Positions 62,449-64,000 of a stretch of DNA of 64,000 nt are shown one piece after another; positions within the stretch are counted from its first letter, which is position 1; each line of letters begins with the position of its first letter. Origin of the DNA: Candidatus Zixiibacteriota bacterium. Lineage in GTDB: Bacteria > RBG-13-66-14 > B26-G2 > WVWN01. Position numbers and translations under genes: made by a program. Below the pieces are notes generated by a model. That model saw only the letters and a list, made by a program, of their open reading frames with translations, was not told where the DNA came from and did not search any database. The stretch is from NCBI GenBank assembly GCA_011773985.1, contig WVWN01000053.1, positions 98,478 to 162,477 of the forward strand, written 5' to 3'.

Positions 62449-63276
62449 ATGGCGCGAAATACCAGCGAAAGTCTCCGCGGAGCCCTCCCCCGCCGGGCGC
62501 GCCGCGAAAAAGCGCTCGAGCTCGAAACCAAGCTAACCGCGCTTGGCCGAAAGAACCTCGAGCTCGGGCGGGAGCTTTGCGCACTAAGGACGGAGCGCTT
62601 GCGCCGGGCCGAGGCGGTTGCGGCCGCGGAGGCGGCAGACCTCGTGAAAAAGGGAAAGATTCCGCGGGCCTGCGCGCCGTACGTAAAGGCTCTCCTCGCC
62701 GCCGGCGACGACGTACTCGTGTGGCTCGACGGGCGCTTTACGAGCGCCGCGGCGCTGCTCCGCGAAATTTTGGGGGCGACGCCCCCTTGCAAGCGAGCGG
62801 CGGACGCCTTTCCCGAAAAAATAAATAACGGTAAAGGGCTATGCAAAGACGCGGGAGGTAGCGAGATGACGGCTTTAACCGCGAATTACGACGCCGAACG
62901 AAAGGACGGCATCCTCGTCGCGTACAGGGTCGCCGCGCGAACGGTGATTTATAAAGGCGCGATGGTCTGCCTTAACCGGGCGGGGTACGCCGTCCCCGCG
63001 GCTGACGAGCCGGGCCTGACCTTCGTCGGCGTCGCGTACGAGCGGGGCGACAACGCCGCGGGCGACGACGGCAACGTCTCGGCGCGCGTCTGGAAGGACG
63101 GTTCGTTCCGCTTCGCGATGAGCTCGCCGAAGCTGGAAGACCTCGGCGCGGCCGCGTACGTCGTCGACGACAACGCCGTCGCGCTCTCGAGCGCGAACTC
63201 GGTTTTGGCGGGCACGGTCGTCGAGATACCGGCGGAGGCCGTAGTCCGCATTTTAATCCGGAACGCGGTCAAGTAG
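62449..63276 (+). CDS. Phage-like scaffold/decoration fusion protein
   Basis: 275 residues. Residues 1-100 are a charged coiled-coil plus VKKGKIPRACAPYVKALLAAGDDV, like the C-terminal scaffold part of Mu-type head proteases. Residues 140-275 (from MTALTANYDAERKDG) are beta-rich and resemble small capsid decoration/cement proteins. An in-frame ATG at 62866 has GGGAGG 7 bases upstream and could make the 136-residue decoration part alone. No protease catalytic domain is present. Family assignments are by look only. Confidence 0.55.
   Translation: MARNTSESLRGALPRRARREKALELETKLTALGRKNLELGRELCALRTERLRRAEAVAAAEAADLVKKGKIPRACAPYVKALLAAGDDVLVWLDGRFTSAAALLREILGATPPCKRAADAFPEKINNGKGLCKDAGGSEMTALTANYDAERKDGILVAYRVAARTVIYKGAMVCLNRAGYAVPAADEPGLTFVGVAYERGDNAAGDDGNVSARVWKDGSFRFAMSSPKLEDLGAAAYVVDDNAVALSSANSVLAGTVVEIPAEAVVRILIRNAVK
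62866..63276 (+). CDS. Nested in-frame short product (decoration-like domain)
   Basis: 136 residues, the C-terminal half of the preceding ORF, from an ATG with a better ribosome site than that of the long form. Internal starts that yield a shorter structural protein from the same frame are known in phage head genes (lambda C/Nu3). Whether both forms are made is not known. Confidence 0.5.
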   Translation: MTALTANYDAERKDGILVAYRVAARTVIYKGAMVCLNRAGYAVPAADEPGLTFVGVAYERGDNAAGDDGNVSARVWKDGSFRFAMSSPKLEDLGAAAYVVDDNAVALSSANSVLAGTVVEIPAEAVVRILIRNAVK

Positions 63277-63289
63277 GAGGACGGCACCC

Positions 63290-63742
63290 TTGCGGTACGA
63301 CGTCACGGACTACGTCAAAAAGACCAAAGAAGAGGTCGTGGCGCTCATAAAGCGGGAGTTTGACGGCGCCGCGGTATACCTCTTCGACCCGGGCCACATC
63401 CCCGCCTTCGGCGACGGCGGGACGTTCTGCCTCGAGGCCGCGTCGTCGGCGGTCGAAACGGCAGCCGCGGATTATGGCCGCGTCGTCGTAACGCTCCGCG
63501 TGTGGACGTACGTCGAGCGGGCGGACGGCGCCGCGGAGGAGGCGGTGACCGCGCTCGCGCAAAAGCTGGAGGCGGTCTTATTCGCCGCCGCCGAACCGTC
63601 GTTCCGCGTTTATCCCGCGTGGCTCGCGACGGAGTACTTACAAACGAACTATATGACTGCCGAGAAGGGCCGGGCGTTCCGGCGCAAGCCCCTTCGGGCG
63701 GCCCGGACCGAGTGGCGCGTGCGGCTCGCCGCGCGCCGTTGA
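63290..63742 (+). CDS. Phage-like tail-completion-type protein
   Basis: 150 residues starting at TTG with AGGAGG 9 bases upstream. Alpha-beta sequence with VTLRVWTYVERADGAAEEAVTALAQKLEAVL in the middle, the pattern of small tail terminator or completion proteins. No firm family match. It lies between the decoration-like gene and a tail-tube-like gene. Confidence 0.5.
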   Translation: MRYDVTDYVKKTKEEVVALIKREFDGAAVYLFDPGHIPAFGDGGTFCLEAASSAVETAAADYGRVVVTLRVWTYVERADGAAEEAVTALAQKLEAVLFAAAEPSFRVYPAWLATEYLQTNYMTAEKGRAFRRKPLRAARTEWRVRLAARR

Positions 63743-63768
63743 CGCGCGCCCGGGCGTAGGGGTCGATT

Positions 63769-64000
63769 ATGAAGTTAACCGGAAAAGGATTGATCGTAGA
63801 TGTCGGAAGGGACGTCGACTTCCCGGACTACGGCGACGTCGAAATCAACCTCGGCCTGAACTTCCCGAGCCCGGCGCCGGCCGCTTCCGCCGGTTACGTC
63901 GTGCCGTACGACGCGCCCATCACGGGTAAAATCGCCTGGCTCGAGCTGACGGCGGAACTTCTGGCCGCGTTTACGGGGGATACGCTTTCCGCGGGCGCCG
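63769..64000 (+). CDS. Phage-like protein, possible tail tube (3' end cut by window)
   Basis: 77 codons are visible, starting at ATG with AGGGG 6 bases upstream. It opens MKLTGKGLIVDVGRDVDFPDY and has GKIAWLELTAELLAAFTGDT, similar in feel to tail-tube proteins. Too short to identify. Confidence 0.5.
   Translation, partial: MKLTGKGLIVDVGRDVDFPDYGDVEINLGLNFPSPAPAASAGYVVPYDAPITGKIAWLELTAELLAAFTGDTLSAGA

Noticed and set aside
1-64000. CRISPR arrays, rRNA, tRNA, insertion sequences, integrases
   Set aside because: No regularly spaced repeats, no transposase-like ORF, and no tRNA-like cloverleaf in the intergenic gaps I read; a tRNA scan would be needed to be certain.

Overview
The window is a gene-dense, GC-rich stretch of a bacterial chromosome. 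Outer-membrane and periplasmic proteins (a BamA/Omp85-like barrel, an MCE/MlaD protein with its ATPase, a porin-like protein, a lipoprotein thioredoxin) point to a diderm (Gram-negative) cell. Ferredoxin-linked 2-oxoacid oxidation, an HdrA with an apparent selenocysteine, a hydrogenase maturation set and a ferredoxin:thioredoxin reductase fused to rubredoxin point to an anaerobe. The mix looks like an uncultured candidate phylum (Coatesbacteria-like would fit), but that is an impression and not something I can prove here.

Layout. 1-4051 (-): four-subunit 2-oxoacid:ferredoxin oxidoreductase followed by hdrA, whose codon 78 is an in-frame TGA with a SECIS-like hairpin. 4492-9087: two divergently transcribed secreted beta-propeller proteins ending in the same short C-terminal tail. 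The rightward one is translationally coupled to a RiPP-type cassette (HPr-kinase-like protein, Cys-rich precursor-like peptide, PqqD-like protein, radical SAM/SPASM enzyme). 9166-10521 (-): MATE transporter. 10612-21145 (-): outer-membrane protein, then tlyA-dxs-polyprenyl synthase-xseB-xseA-folD, a sigma-54 response regulator and a membrane glycosyltransferase with TPRs. 21361-28167: menA-like, an MFS protein (-), serS, yebC, comEC. 28199-30523: thioredoxin-like lipoprotein, small protein, UDP-sugar dehydrogenase. 30603-37586 (-): hydrogenase maturation operon (protease, hypF, C, D, E, A, B) running into a glutaredoxin and an FTR-rubredoxin fusion; no hydrogenase structural gene is present. 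37709-49547 (-): murE, mlaF, mlaD, pnp, M16 protease, Omp85-like, TPR protein, two glycosyltransferases and a radical SAM protein, an envelope-directed run. 49749-57724 (+): XRE/NTPase/TPR regulator with a palindromic operator over its promoter, then glmS, yvcK/glmR, a left-handed beta-helix transferase and a phosphohexomutase (UDP-GlcNAc supply). 57769-61191 (+): HAD phosphatase and three TPR proteins. 61308-62379 (+): HU and a secreted protein. 62449-64000 (+): the start of a phage-like virion module cut by the window edge.

Most genes overlap or sit a few bases apart, so they form long co-directional operons. No rRNA, tRNA, CRISPR array, insertion sequence or integrase was recognised. The observations I rate highest are the selenocysteine-type HdrA, the propeller/kinase/peptide/radical-SAM cassette, and the C-terminal tail shared by the two propeller proteins.
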